Below are positions 53,740 to 64,000 of a stretch of 64,000 nucleotides of DNA, piece after piece. The notes beneath the pieces are model-generated. The model had not been told where the DNA came from. It did no database searches and saw only the letters and a program-made list of their open reading frames with translations. The position numbers were made by a program, and so were the translations under genes. Location of the stretch: contig NZ_FNOE01000017.1 of NCBI RefSeq assembly GCF_900106555.1, forward strand, positions 1 to 64,000, read 5' to 3'. The DNA comes from Nitrosomonas oligotropha. GTDB taxonomy: Bacteria; Pseudomonadota; Gammaproteobacteria; Burkholderiales; Nitrosomonadaceae. Within the stretch, counting starts at the first letter, position 1; each line of letters starts with the position of its first letter.

Positions 53740-54858
53740 TTAATTCAATTCGCTTAAGGCTTGCTCCAGCGATTCCAGGAATCGTTTGTTTTGCGATTCG
53801 AGTCCGACGGTTACGCGGAGGTGGTTCGGCATTTCGTAGATTCCCAACGGACGCACAATGACACCTTGACGCAACAAGCTTTGATACACTTTCGGGGTGT
53901 TGGCGGCATCGCCTTTGACACGGAAACTGATGAAGTTGCCGTACGACGGAATGTATTCCACGCCCATTTTGCGGAAGCCGTCGGTCAGTTGCAGCATGCC
54001 TGCGCGGTTCAAGGCATACGATTTCTGCACAAACTCGGCATCTTGCAGCGCGGCCAGTGCACCGGCCAGGCCAATGCTGCTGACATTGAACGGCTGGCGC
54101 ACGCGGTTCATCAGGTTGGCCACGTCCGGATGCGTCAAGCCGAATCCGACACGCACGCCCGCAAGACCGTAAACTTTGGAAAAAGTACGCGTGATCAGCA
54201 GATTGGAGAATTGCTTCAGCCATTTGATACTGTCCGGTTTGTTGGCTTCGGGCAGGTATTCGTAATACGCTTCGTCCATGACGACCAGCACATCACGCGA
54301 TACCCGTTCCATGAAACGGAACAATTCGTCTTCGCCCGATAAGGTGCCGGTCGGGTTGTTGGGGCTGGCGATAAAGACGATGCGTGTTTCCGGCGTGATG
54401 GCGTCCAGCATCGCGGGCAAATCGTGCCCGTAGTCGCGGGCGGGAACCGCAATGCCGTTGGCGCCGATCATTTGCACTACCAGCGGATACACCGCAAAGG
54501 CATGCTGTGAATACACTGCGGCGGCACCCGGTTTGAGAAATACGCGTGCGGCCAGATCCAGTACGTCGTTGGAGCCGTTGCCCAGAATGATCTGCGCCGG
54601 ATCAACACCATAGCGTTTCGATAGCGCGGCTTTCAATTCGTAACCGCTGCCGTCCGGGTACAACGCGATGTCATGCAGTGTATTGATCATCGCGTCGAGT
54701 GCGAGCGGGCTGGTTCCGAGCGGATTTTCATTGGACGCCAGTTTGATGATGTAGGACTCATCCAGTCCGATTTCGCGTGCCAGTTCGGAAATCGGTTTGC
54801 CGGGCTGGTAGGGTTGGATCGAGCGGATATATTCCGGAGCAAAATCGCAAAGATTCAT
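53740..54858 (-). CDS. hisC: Histidinol-phosphate aminotransferase
   Basis: 372 aa PLP enzyme of fold type I. Motifs: [24 protein letters not shown] (N-terminal), [28 protein letters not shown], the cofactor lysine in [16 protein letters not shown], and [16 protein letters not shown]. Within this operon it probably also serves aromatic aminotransfer. 83 bp after pheA. Confidence 0.94.
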   Translation of the reverse strand: MNLCDFAPEYIRSIQPYQPGKPISELAREIGLDESYIIKLASNENPLGTSPLALDAMINTLHDIALYPDGSGYELKAALSKRYGVDPAQIILGNGSNDVLDLAARVFLKPGAAAVYSQHAFAVYPLVVQMIGANGIAVPARDYGHDLPAMLDAITPETRIVFIASPNNPTGTLSGEDELFRFMERVSRDVLVVMDEAYYEYLPEANKPDSIKWLKQFSNLLITRTFSKVYGLAGVRVGFGLTHPDVANLMNRVRQPFNVSSIGLAGALAALQDAEFVQKSYALNRAGMLQLTDGFRKMGVEYIPSYGNFISFRVKGDAANTPKVYQSLLRQGVIVRPLGIYEMPNHLRVTVGLESQNKRFLESLEQALSELN

Positions 54859-54941
54859 AAGATTAAATGTGTTAATGAATAAAAAAGAATAGAGAAAATG
54901 GTGTGAATTGAATAATGCGGCTATTTAGCAGTGGTGAGCCG

Positions 54942-56012
54942 TCAGGCGGCCGGATATGATCCCAGGATTTTCAAGAAAGCGGCTTTGTCACGCAACTCTG
55001 TCATTGCCGCGGCGACGTTATCGTTTTGCTGGTGTCCTTCAAGATCAACAAAGAAAACATACTGCCACAGACCGGTACGCGATGGGCGCGATTCCAGGCG
55101 GCTCATGCTGACGCCATGCTGCGCCAGCGGTTCGAGCAAGGTATAGATCGCGCCGGAACGATTATTGGTCGTCATGACCAGTGAGGTCTTGTCTTTTCCA
55201 GAAGGCGCTACGGTTTGTTTGCCGATCACCAGAAAACGCGTGGTATTTCTCGGATCGTCCTCGATGTTTTCCGCGCAGATGGAGAGCCCGAACAATTCGG
55301 CGGCTCTATGGCTGGCGATCGCCGCGGCCTGTTTGTCAGCGGCGGCTTGCCGGGCTGCATCGGCATTGCTGGCGGCGTTGATCAGCGCGGAATCGGGCAG
55401 ATGCGGCAAATTGGTTTTCAACCAATGGTGGCACTGTGCCAGCGATTGCGGGTGCGAGTAAATTTTGCTGATGTGCGCCAGATCGGTTTGCTGCGCCATC
55501 AGAAACTGATGCACCGGTAACTGAATTTCACCGCAGATGGTGAGCGGCGTTTGCAGCAGTAAATCCATCGTTCTGCCGATCGCGCCTTCGGAAGAGTTTT
55601 CCACCGGCACCACGCCATAATTCGCTGCATCCGATTCCACCATGCGGAACACGTCGTCGATCGAATCACATGCCATTCCGGTGATGGCGCTGCCGAAACG
55701 TTTCAGCGCCGCTTCTTCGGAGAAGGTGCCGTTAGGACCGAGATACGCCACATTCATGGGTTTTTCCAGTGCGCGGCATAGCGACATGATCTCGGTGAAT
55801 AATTGTTTAATGTGCTCGTTGCTGACCGGCCCGGGATTCTGTTCCTGCATGCGCGCTAATATTTGCGCTTCGCGTTCGGGGCGATAGACAATGCCACTTT
55901 TCTTGATTTTGCCGACTTGCTGCGCCAATCCGGCGCGCTTGCTGACCAATTGCAGCAATTCGTTGTCGATGGCGTCGATTTGATCGCGGAGTTGTTTGAG
56001 TTCTTCGGACAT
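54942..56012 (-). CDS. pheA: Chorismate mutase / prephenate dehydratase
   Basis: Bifunctional enzyme to phenylpyruvate. 356 aa. Chorismate mutase helices (residues ~1-85, QLRDQIDAIDNELLQLVSKR), prephenate dehydratase domain (VAYLGPNGTFSEEAALKRF, VPVENSSEGAIGRTMDLL), and a C-terminal ACT domain (DKTSLVMTTNNRSGAIYTLL, SRLESRPSRTGLWQYVFFVD) for feedback inhibition by phenylalanine. Confidence 0.96.
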   Translation of the reverse strand: MSEELKQLRDQIDAIDNELLQLVSKRAGLAQQVGKIKKSGIVYRPEREAQILARMQEQNPGPVSNEHIKQLFTEIMSLCRALEKPMNVAYLGPNGTFSEEAALKRFGSAITGMACDSIDDVFRMVESDAANYGVVPVENSSEGAIGRTMDLLLQTPLTICGEIQLPVHQFLMAQQTDLAHISKIYSHPQSLAQCHHWLKTNLPHLPDSALINAASNADAARQAAADKQAAAIASHRAAELFGLSICAENIEDDPRNTTRFLVIGKQTVAPSGKDKTSLVMTTNNRSGAIYTLLEPLAQHGVSMSRLESRPSRTGLWQYVFFVDLEGHQQNDNVAAAMTELRDKAAFLKILGSYPAA

Positions 56013-56058
56013 GGTTAGTTAATCATTGAACATTGGGCGATTCGGTAGTGCTTGGTGT

Positions 56059-57249
56059 TTATCCGGGAAGATGCAGATAACGCGCCATTAGCACGCCGCT
56101 GATCGATGCAATCTCATGCAAAACATGCGGCGGGACCGGACTGTCGGTGTCGACCAGCGTATAAGCCATGCCACCGCGCGATTTATTGATCATGGTATGA
56201 ATATTCAGTCCGGCCTGCGCCATGCTGGTCGAAATCTGTCCCAGAATATTCGGCACGTTGGCGTTGGCGACCGCGACGCGGTAAGGCACTTCGCGTTCCA
56301 TCTGCGTATCCGGAAAGTTGACGGTGTTGGTGATATTGCCGTTTTCCAGGTAATCGATCAATTGATCCACCACCATCACGGCGCAATTGTCTTCTGCCTC
56401 GGTAGTCGATGCGCCGAGGTGCGGCAAGGTAATCACATTTTTTTGGTGTTGCAGTTTCTCGCTGGGGAAATCACTAACGTAAGTTTTGATTTTGTTGGCG
56501 GCGATGGCTTGCAGGATCGCATCTTCATCGACGATCGCGCCACGCGAGAAATTCAGCACAATTGCATGATGCTTCATCAATTGTATGCTAGCGTTATTGA
56601 TCAAATGCCGCGTCGAATCGAGCAGCGGCACATGCACGCTGATGAATTCGCTGTGGCGCAGTAAATCTTCCAGGCTGTTGGCTTTCTTGACTTCCGCCGA
56701 CAAGCTCCAGGCCGATTCGACGGTGATTTTCGGGTCGAAACCGATGACTTTCATACCCAGCCTGATAGCCGAATTGGCAACCAGGCGGCCGATTTCGCCC
56801 AAGCCGATCACGCCCAGCGTGCGTCCCGGCAATTCGATACCGGAGAAACGTTTTTTGCCGTCTTCGGCTTGCTTGTTGAGCGCGGCATCGTCACCCTGCA
56901 GGCTGCCGGCGAATTGCAATGCCGGTACCAGATTACGCGCCGCTAGGAACAAGCTGGCCAGCACCAATTCCTTGACGGCATTGGCGTTAGCGCCGGGTGT
57001 ATTGAAAACTGGCACACCGCGCGCATTCATCGCGTCGACCGGGATATTGTTGGTACCCGCTCCGGCGCGTCCGATCGCTTTCACGCTTTCCGGGATGACG
57101 CTATTCAGCATGTTATGCGAGCGTACCAAGATGGCATCCGGTTGCTCGATATCATGACCGGTCTGATAACGCTCCGCGGGAAAACGGTTGAGTCCGTGCG
57201 AAGAAATCGAATTGAGTGTCAGAATTTTAAAGAGTTGTTGTTCAGGCAT
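56059..57249 (-). CDS. serA: D-3-phosphoglycerate dehydrogenase
   Basis: First step of serine synthesis. 396 aa. Catalytic and NAD domains: IGRAGAGTNNIPVDAMNARG, LGVIGLGEIGRLVANSAIRL, and the catalytic histidine in LPHLGASTTEAE. The C-terminal ~80 residues form an ACT domain (NVPNILGQISTSMAQAGLNI). ATG 57249 is favoured, since it overlaps the serC stop by 8 nt (ATGCCTGA). Forms a serC-serA pair inside the aromatic operon. Confidence 0.93.
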   Translation of the reverse strand: MPEQQLFKILTLNSISSHGLNRFPAERYQTGHDIEQPDAILVRSHNMLNSVIPESVKAIGRAGAGTNNIPVDAMNARGVPVFNTPGANANAVKELVLASLFLAARNLVPALQFAGSLQGDDAALNKQAEDGKKRFSGIELPGRTLGVIGLGEIGRLVANSAIRLGMKVIGFDPKITVESAWSLSAEVKKANSLEDLLRHSEFISVHVPLLDSTRHLINNASIQLMKHHAIVLNFSRGAIVDEDAILQAIAANKIKTYVSDFPSEKLQHQKNVITLPHLGASTTEAEDNCAVMVVDQLIDYLENGNITNTVNFPDTQMEREVPYRVAVANANVPNILGQISTSMAQAGLNIHTMINKSRGGMAYTLVDTDSPVPPHVLHEIASISGVLMARYLHLPG

Positions 57250-58321
57250 GGCGGCTGGCAAACTCCTTCATGAAAGCGGCAAGCGTCGCGACACCTTCGA
57301 CCGGCATGGCATTGTAAATCGATGCCCGCATGCCGCCGACCGAGCGATGCCCCTTCAGCTGCAATAGACCGTTGTGTTGCGCTTGTTTGAGAAATTCACC
57401 GTCCAGCGCGGAATCTTTCAACGTGAACGGCACATTCATAAGCGACCGGTCAGCTATCGCCACCGGGCAGTGATAAAAATCAGTGCTGTTGAGCAAGTCA
57501 TACAGCAATTTGGCTTTGGCGATGTTGATTTTTTCCATCGCCGCCAGCCCGCCCTGTTTTTTTAACCAGGCGAATACCAGACCGGTAATGTACATGGCGT
57601 AAGTGGGCGGGGTGTTGTACATCGAGTCATTCTTGGCGTGAATCTGATAATCGTACAGCGTCGGTGTGCCGGGCAGCGGCTGGCCCAATAAATCTTCGCG
57701 CACGATGACCAATGTCAGTCCGGCGGGGCCGAGGTTTTTTTGCGCACCGGCATAAATCAAGCCGTAGCGCGTTACGTCCAGCGGACGTGACAAGATATCG
57801 GATGACATATCGACGACCAATGGGACATCCGTTTCCGGTACCCAGTGAAACTCGACGCCGCCGATGGTTTCGTTGCTGGTGTAATGCACATACGCTGCAT
57901 CGGGATTTAGACGCCATTGTTCCAGTGGCGGGATGTACGTGAAATGGGCATTTTCCGATGAAGCAGCGACGTTGACCGTGCAATAGCGGTTGGCTTCTTC
58001 GATGGCTTTCGCCGACCACTGGCCGGTATTGATATAGTCCGCGGTTGTTTTGCCGCGCAAAAGGTTCATCGGTACCATGGAAAATTGGCTGGAGGCGCCG
58101 CCTTGCAGAAACAGCACTTTATAGTTGCGTGGAATGTTCGCCAGTTCACGCAGATCATTCTCGGTTTTTTCCGCAATCGACATGAACTCCTTGCCACGAT
58201 GACTCATTTCCATCACTGACATGCCGCTGCCGTGCCAATCGAGCATTTCATCGCGCGCCTGTTGCAATACTTCCTTGGGGAGGACTGCGGGTCCTGCGCT
58301 GAAATTGTAGATCTGATCCAT
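57242..58321 (-). CDS. serC: Phosphoserine aminotransferase
   Basis: 359 aa PLP enzyme making 3-phosphoserine (and acting in pyridoxine synthesis). Hallmarks: MDQIYNFSAGPAVLPKEVL, the PLP lysine in AGAQKNLGPAGLTLVIVRED, and SIYNAMPVEGVATLAAFMKE. 29 bp downstream of gyrA. Confidence 0.96.
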   Translation of the reverse strand: MDQIYNFSAGPAVLPKEVLQQARDEMLDWHGSGMSVMEMSHRGKEFMSIAEKTENDLRELANIPRNYKVLFLQGGASSQFSMVPMNLLRGKTTADYINTGQWSAKAIEEANRYCTVNVAASSENAHFTYIPPLEQWRLNPDAAYVHYTSNETIGGVEFHWVPETDVPLVVDMSSDILSRPLDVTRYGLIYAGAQKNLGPAGLTLVIVREDLLGQPLPGTPTLYDYQIHAKNDSMYNTPPTYAMYITGLVFAWLKKQGGLAAMEKINIAKAKLLYDLLNSTDFYHCPVAIADRSLMNVPFTLKDSALDGEFLKQAQHNGLLQLKGHRSVGGMRASIYNAMPVEGVATLAAFMKEFASRHA

Positions 58322-58350
58322 GGCGTTTTTTCCGGTAAGTGGGTTATTGG

Positions 58351-60912
<2,562 letters not shown>

Positions 60913-61206
60913 ATCTTATGATTTTGTGAGAAACAACGGGTTATGATGCAGAAATGTATCTTAGTTGAAACTGGCTATAAGAAATTTGTTAATCGAGCCA
61001 TTCTAACATGCTGCTATCGTTTCTCGACTAACTTTGCTATGCCCCCGACATAAAAATTGCCATAAATGAGCAGATCTGCAAAGAAAAAAGCTTGAAAAAG
61101 CAGACTAAATAGGTAACCATAACAACTTTTTCAAATTTTCCTTACCGTACCGGGTGGAGCGCTGAATTGAATTTTTCGTTTAAAATACAAATGCGAGTGT
61201 GATGCA
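60913..61206. other. Divergent intergenic region gyrA/argD
   Basis: 294 bp between the minus-strand gyrA and plus-strand argD. No gene is visible. It is AT-rich and must contain both promoters. No arginine-operator (ARG box) pattern was clear to me. Confidence 0.5.
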
Positions 61207-62379
61207 GTGTCTAATTTGATGAATACATACTCACGGTTGCCTGTTACCTTTGTTAAAGGCGAAGGGGTCTGGTTATGGGACGATCGTGGTGAGCGGTATC
61301 TGGATGCATTGGCCGGTGTGGCGGTGTGCGGGCTGGGTCATTGCCATCCGAGGTTAACCCGGGCGATCTGTGAACAAGCCGGGACGCTGATCCATACCTC
61401 TAATCTTTTTCACATTGAAAAGCAAGAACGCCTGGCTGAACGTCTAACGGAATTATCTGGAATGGATAATGCGTTTTTCTGCAATTCCGGTGCGGAAGCG
61501 AACGAAGCCGCCATTAAACTGGCCCGGCTGTATGGACATAACAAAGGGATATCGCTGCCCACGATCGTAGTCATGGAACGGTCATTTCATGGCCGTACCA
61601 TGGCAACGCTGACAGCCAGTGGAAACCGCAAGGTGCAAGCCGGTTTTGAACCGCTGTTATCCGGTTTTGTGCGCGCTCCTTATAATAATTTGGAAGCGAT
61701 AGCGCAAGTGGCCGCCAATAATAAAGATGTTGTGGCGGTACTGGTGGAGCCGTTTCAGGGTGAGGGCGGGGTAAATATTCCCGAGGCGCATTATTTGCAA
61801 GGATTACGCAATCTGTGCACCCAGAATGGCTGGCTGCTGATGCTCGATGAGGTGCAATCGGGAATCGGGCGCAGCGGTAAATGGTTTGCGTTTCAGCACA
61901 GCGATATCATGCCGGATGTTGTTACGCTGGCGAAAGGATTGGGCGGGGGCGTGGCGATTGGCGCTTGTCTAGCCAAAGGCACTGCTGCCGAAGTGTTCAA
62001 ACCGGGTAATCATGCCTCTACCTTTGGTGGTAATCCGTTGGCCTGCGCGGCGGCGATTGAAACGCTCAAAGTAATTGACGATGAAGGTCTGCTGGAGCAT
62101 GCGACAAAATTAGGTGATTTCATGCGCAACCGGTTTCGGAATCAACTGGCCGATGTTCCGGGTGTTGTGCAGGTCAGAGGTCAGGGTTTAATCGTCGGTG
62201 TCGAACTTTCCGTGCCTTGCGTTGAATTAGTGAGGAAAGCGCTGGAGAAGAGATTATTAATCAATGTAACATCGGATAAAGTGATTCGCTTGCTGCCAGC
62301 ATTTGTGATGCAGCAACATGAAGCTGAGCAAGTGATTGATATTACTTGTCTGTTGATAAAGGAGTTTTTGAATAACTAA
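61207..62379 (+). CDS. argD: Acetylornithine aminotransferase
   Basis: 390 aa PLP enzyme of arginine synthesis. N-terminus MSNLMNTYSRLPVTFVKGEG; NSGAEANEAAIKLARLYG; FHGRTMATLTASGN; LMLDEVQSGIGRSGKWFAFQ; PLP lysine in TLAKGLGGGVAIGACLA. The start is GTG at 61207; ATG 61219 is an alternative. argF follows 45 bp later. Confidence 0.95.
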   Translation: MSNLMNTYSRLPVTFVKGEGVWLWDDRGERYLDALAGVAVCGLGHCHPRLTRAICEQAGTLIHTSNLFHIEKQERLAERLTELSGMDNAFFCNSGAEANEAAIKLARLYGHNKGISLPTIVVMERSFHGRTMATLTASGNRKVQAGFEPLLSGFVRAPYNNLEAIAQVAANNKDVVAVLVEPFQGEGGVNIPEAHYLQGLRNLCTQNGWLLMLDEVQSGIGRSGKWFAFQHSDIMPDVVTLAKGLGGGVAIGACLAKGTAAEVFKPGNHASTFGGNPLACAAAIETLKVIDDEGLLEHATKLGDFMRNRFRNQLADVPGVVQVRGQGLIVGVELSVPCVELVRKALEKRLLINVTSDKVIRLLPAFVMQQHEAEQVIDITCLLIKEFLNN

Positions 62380-62424
62380 GCAGATTGCAGAGCAATGCAT
62401 TACTGATTGGTTGTTTATCGCGTT

Positions 62425-63351
62425 ATGCAATTAAAGCATTTTTTGCAATTCAAAGATTTTAGCCGCGATGAATATGAGTATTTATTTGCGCGCGCGCGCT
62501 GGATAAAGCAGGAATTCAAACAATACCGGCAATACTGGCCGTTGGCCGATCGCACATTGGCGATGATCTTTGACAAGAATTCAACCCGTACACGCTTGTC
62601 ATTTGAAGCCGGTATGCATCAATTGGGCGGTGCGGCCATTTATCTGTCAACGCGGGATACGCAATTGGGGCGGGGGGAGCCGGTGGAAGACGCGGCGCGG
62701 GTGATTTCCCGCATGGTCGATCTGATTATGATCCGAACCTATCAGCATGACCTTGTCAGGCGCTTTGCAGAGTATTCCAGAGTACCGGTAATCAATGGTT
62801 TAACCGATGAATATCATCCGTGCCAGATCATGAGCGATATTTTCACGTACACGGAATACAGAGGCAGTATAGAAGGTAAAACGGTGGCATGGATCGGTGA
62901 CTCCAATAATATGTGCAGTACCTGGCTGCAGGCGGCCGAGATTTTTAACTTTAAAGTGCATGTTTCCACGCCACCCGGTTACGATGTTGATCCTGAGCGG
63001 ATAGGGCTCAATGGTACTGCGCATTTTGAGAAATTTGTCAGTCCCCATAAGGCGGTGCAGGGAGTGGATCTGGTCACGACGGATGTGTGGACCAGTATGG
63101 GGTTTGAATCGGAAACGGAGCAAAGAAAGAATGATTTTGCCGAGTTTTGCGTGGACGAGGAGATGATGGCATTGGCAAAACCGGATGCATTATTTATGCA
63201 TTGTCTGCCAGCTCACCGGGGTGAGGAAGTTAGCGCGGGAGTGCTGGATGGACCGCAATCCGTGGTATGGGACGAAGCGGAAAACCGGCTGCATACCCAA
63301 AAGGCACTGATGGAGTATTTGCTGCTGGGTAAAATAGATACTGCAAAATAA
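62425..63351 (+). CDS. argF: Ornithine carbamoyltransferase
   Basis: 308 aa. Carbamoyl phosphate + ornithine to citrulline. Motifs: FDKNSTRTRLSFEAGMHQLG, PVINGLTDEYHPCQ, and HCLPAHRGEEVS. Start ATG 62425; the frame extends slightly upstream (TTG 62407) but the conserved N-terminus is MQLKHFLQFKDFSRD. argG follows 71 bp later. Confidence 0.96.
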   Translation: MQLKHFLQFKDFSRDEYEYLFARARWIKQEFKQYRQYWPLADRTLAMIFDKNSTRTRLSFEAGMHQLGGAAIYLSTRDTQLGRGEPVEDAARVISRMVDLIMIRTYQHDLVRRFAEYSRVPVINGLTDEYHPCQIMSDIFTYTEYRGSIEGKTVAWIGDSNNMCSTWLQAAEIFNFKVHVSTPPGYDVDPERIGLNGTAHFEKFVSPHKAVQGVDLVTTDVWTSMGFESETEQRKNDFAEFCVDEEMMALAKPDALFMHCLPAHRGEEVSAGVLDGPQSVVWDEAENRLHTQKALMEYLLLGKIDTAK

Positions 63352-63422
63352 ATTTGCAATTGGGATTCATGGGTTGCGCATTAACGGATCACAGCGCTAG
63401 ATAAACGAACGTACTGAGAATA

Positions 63423-64000
63423 ATGAAAAAGATTAATAAAGTGGTTTTGGCATTTTCCGGGGGACTGGATACATCCGTCATTTTGAAATGGTTGCAAGAT
63501 ACCTATCAGTGTGAAGTCGTAACTTTTACAGCGGACATCGGTCAGGGAGAGGAAGTAGAGCCGGCGCGTGCAAAGGCAAAGCAGCTGGGTGTTAAGGAAA
63601 TTTATATCGATGACTTGCGTGAAGAATTTGTCCGCGATTTTGTATTTCCCATGTTCCGTGCCAATACAATTTACGAAGGGGAGTATTTGCTGGGTACCAG
63701 CATTGCGCGTCCGTTGATTGCCAAAAGACAGATTGAGATCGCGAGAGAAACCGGCGCCGATGCCGTGTCGCATGGTGCCACCGGCAAAGGTAACGATCAA
63801 GTGCGTTTTGAGCTGGGTTATTATGCATTACAACCGGATATTCATGTGATCGCACCGTGGCGCGAATGGGATTTAACCTCGCGGGAGACGCTATTGCAGT
63901 ATGCCGAGCAGCATGGCATACCAGTCGAAATGAAGAAAAAGGTGGGATCGCCTTACAGTATGGATGCCAATCTGTTGCATATCTCTTACGAAGGCAGAAT
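63423..64000 (+). CDS. argG: Argininosuccinate synthase, 3' end outside window
   Basis: Partial: the first ~192 codons are present, reading to the window end. [20 protein letters not shown] carries the ATP pyrophosphatase P-loop (SGGLDTS); then [55 protein letters not shown] and [13 protein letters not shown]. Joins citrulline and aspartate. argD-argF-argG makes a partial arginine operon. Confidence 0.95.
   Translation, partial: MKKINKVVLAFSGGLDTSVILKWLQDTYQCEVVTFTADIGQGEEVEPARAKAKQLGVKEIYIDDLREEFVRDFVFPMFRANTIYEGEYLLGTSIARPLIAKRQIEIARETGADAVSHGATGKGNDQVRFELGYYALQPDIHVIAPWREWDLTSRETLLQYAEQHGIPVEMKKKVGSPYSMDANLLHISYEGR

Overview
The window looks like a betaproteobacterial chromosome, most probably a Nitrosomonas-type ammonia oxidiser. 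This is inferred from two PEP-CTERM/exosortase substrates, the gene order aroQ-accB-accC-prmA-DUF3426 and gyrA-serC-(serA)-pheA-hisC-tyrA, and the general protein style. No ammonia-oxidation gene is present to confirm it.

Layout. (1) 101-8367 is a small integrative element lying against a tRNA-Thr(CGT) gene: a 17-bp identical core (27-bp imperfect repeat) occurs in the tRNA and again near the left edge of the window. It carries a tyrosine recombinase, a small HTH protein whose gene overlaps the integrase gene, a Rep_trans-like replication initiator, an unknown 320-aa protein, and a cargo cassette of a Hanks-type Ser/Thr kinase, a TPR protein and a membrane-anchored protein. (2) 8606-24958 is mostly housekeeping: aroQ, accBC, prmA, metH, holA, lptE, leuS, dodecin, an M48 lipoprotein protease, a VOC protein, plus a PEP-CTERM protein with a thrombospondin-C-like domain. 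(3) 25164-29779 is a tandem duplication of a cheW-MCP pair. The second MCP is complete. The first has lost its first TM helix and periplasmic domain through an internal, out-of-frame deletion. (4) 30410-33538 holds a D,D-carboxypeptidase with a SPOR domain, a second PEP-CTERM protein and an orphan FecR-domain protein.

(5) 33748-50517 is the most striking region: six very tightly packed minus-strand genes encoding two cytosolic NAL1/trypsin-like proteases, a DUF6603-like beta-rich giant (1132 aa), a 1104-aa protein with a central transmembrane hairpin, an 1876-aa protein with an N-terminal coiled coil, and a 634-aa protein. A divergent 340-aa multi-pass membrane protein (50968-51990) shares the control region. 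No function is known to me for the set. It is my candidate for an undescribed system.

(6) 52132-60912 contains a small membrane/coiled-coil protein and the aromatic/serine operon gyrA-serC-serA-pheA-hisC-tyrA (minus strand). Where aroA-cmk-rpsA would be expected after tyrA, the sequence instead runs into the protein of 52132 and then the giant-gene locus. (7) 61207-64000 is the arginine run argD-argF-argG (argG cut by the window end). No CRISPR array, IS element or rRNA was seen.
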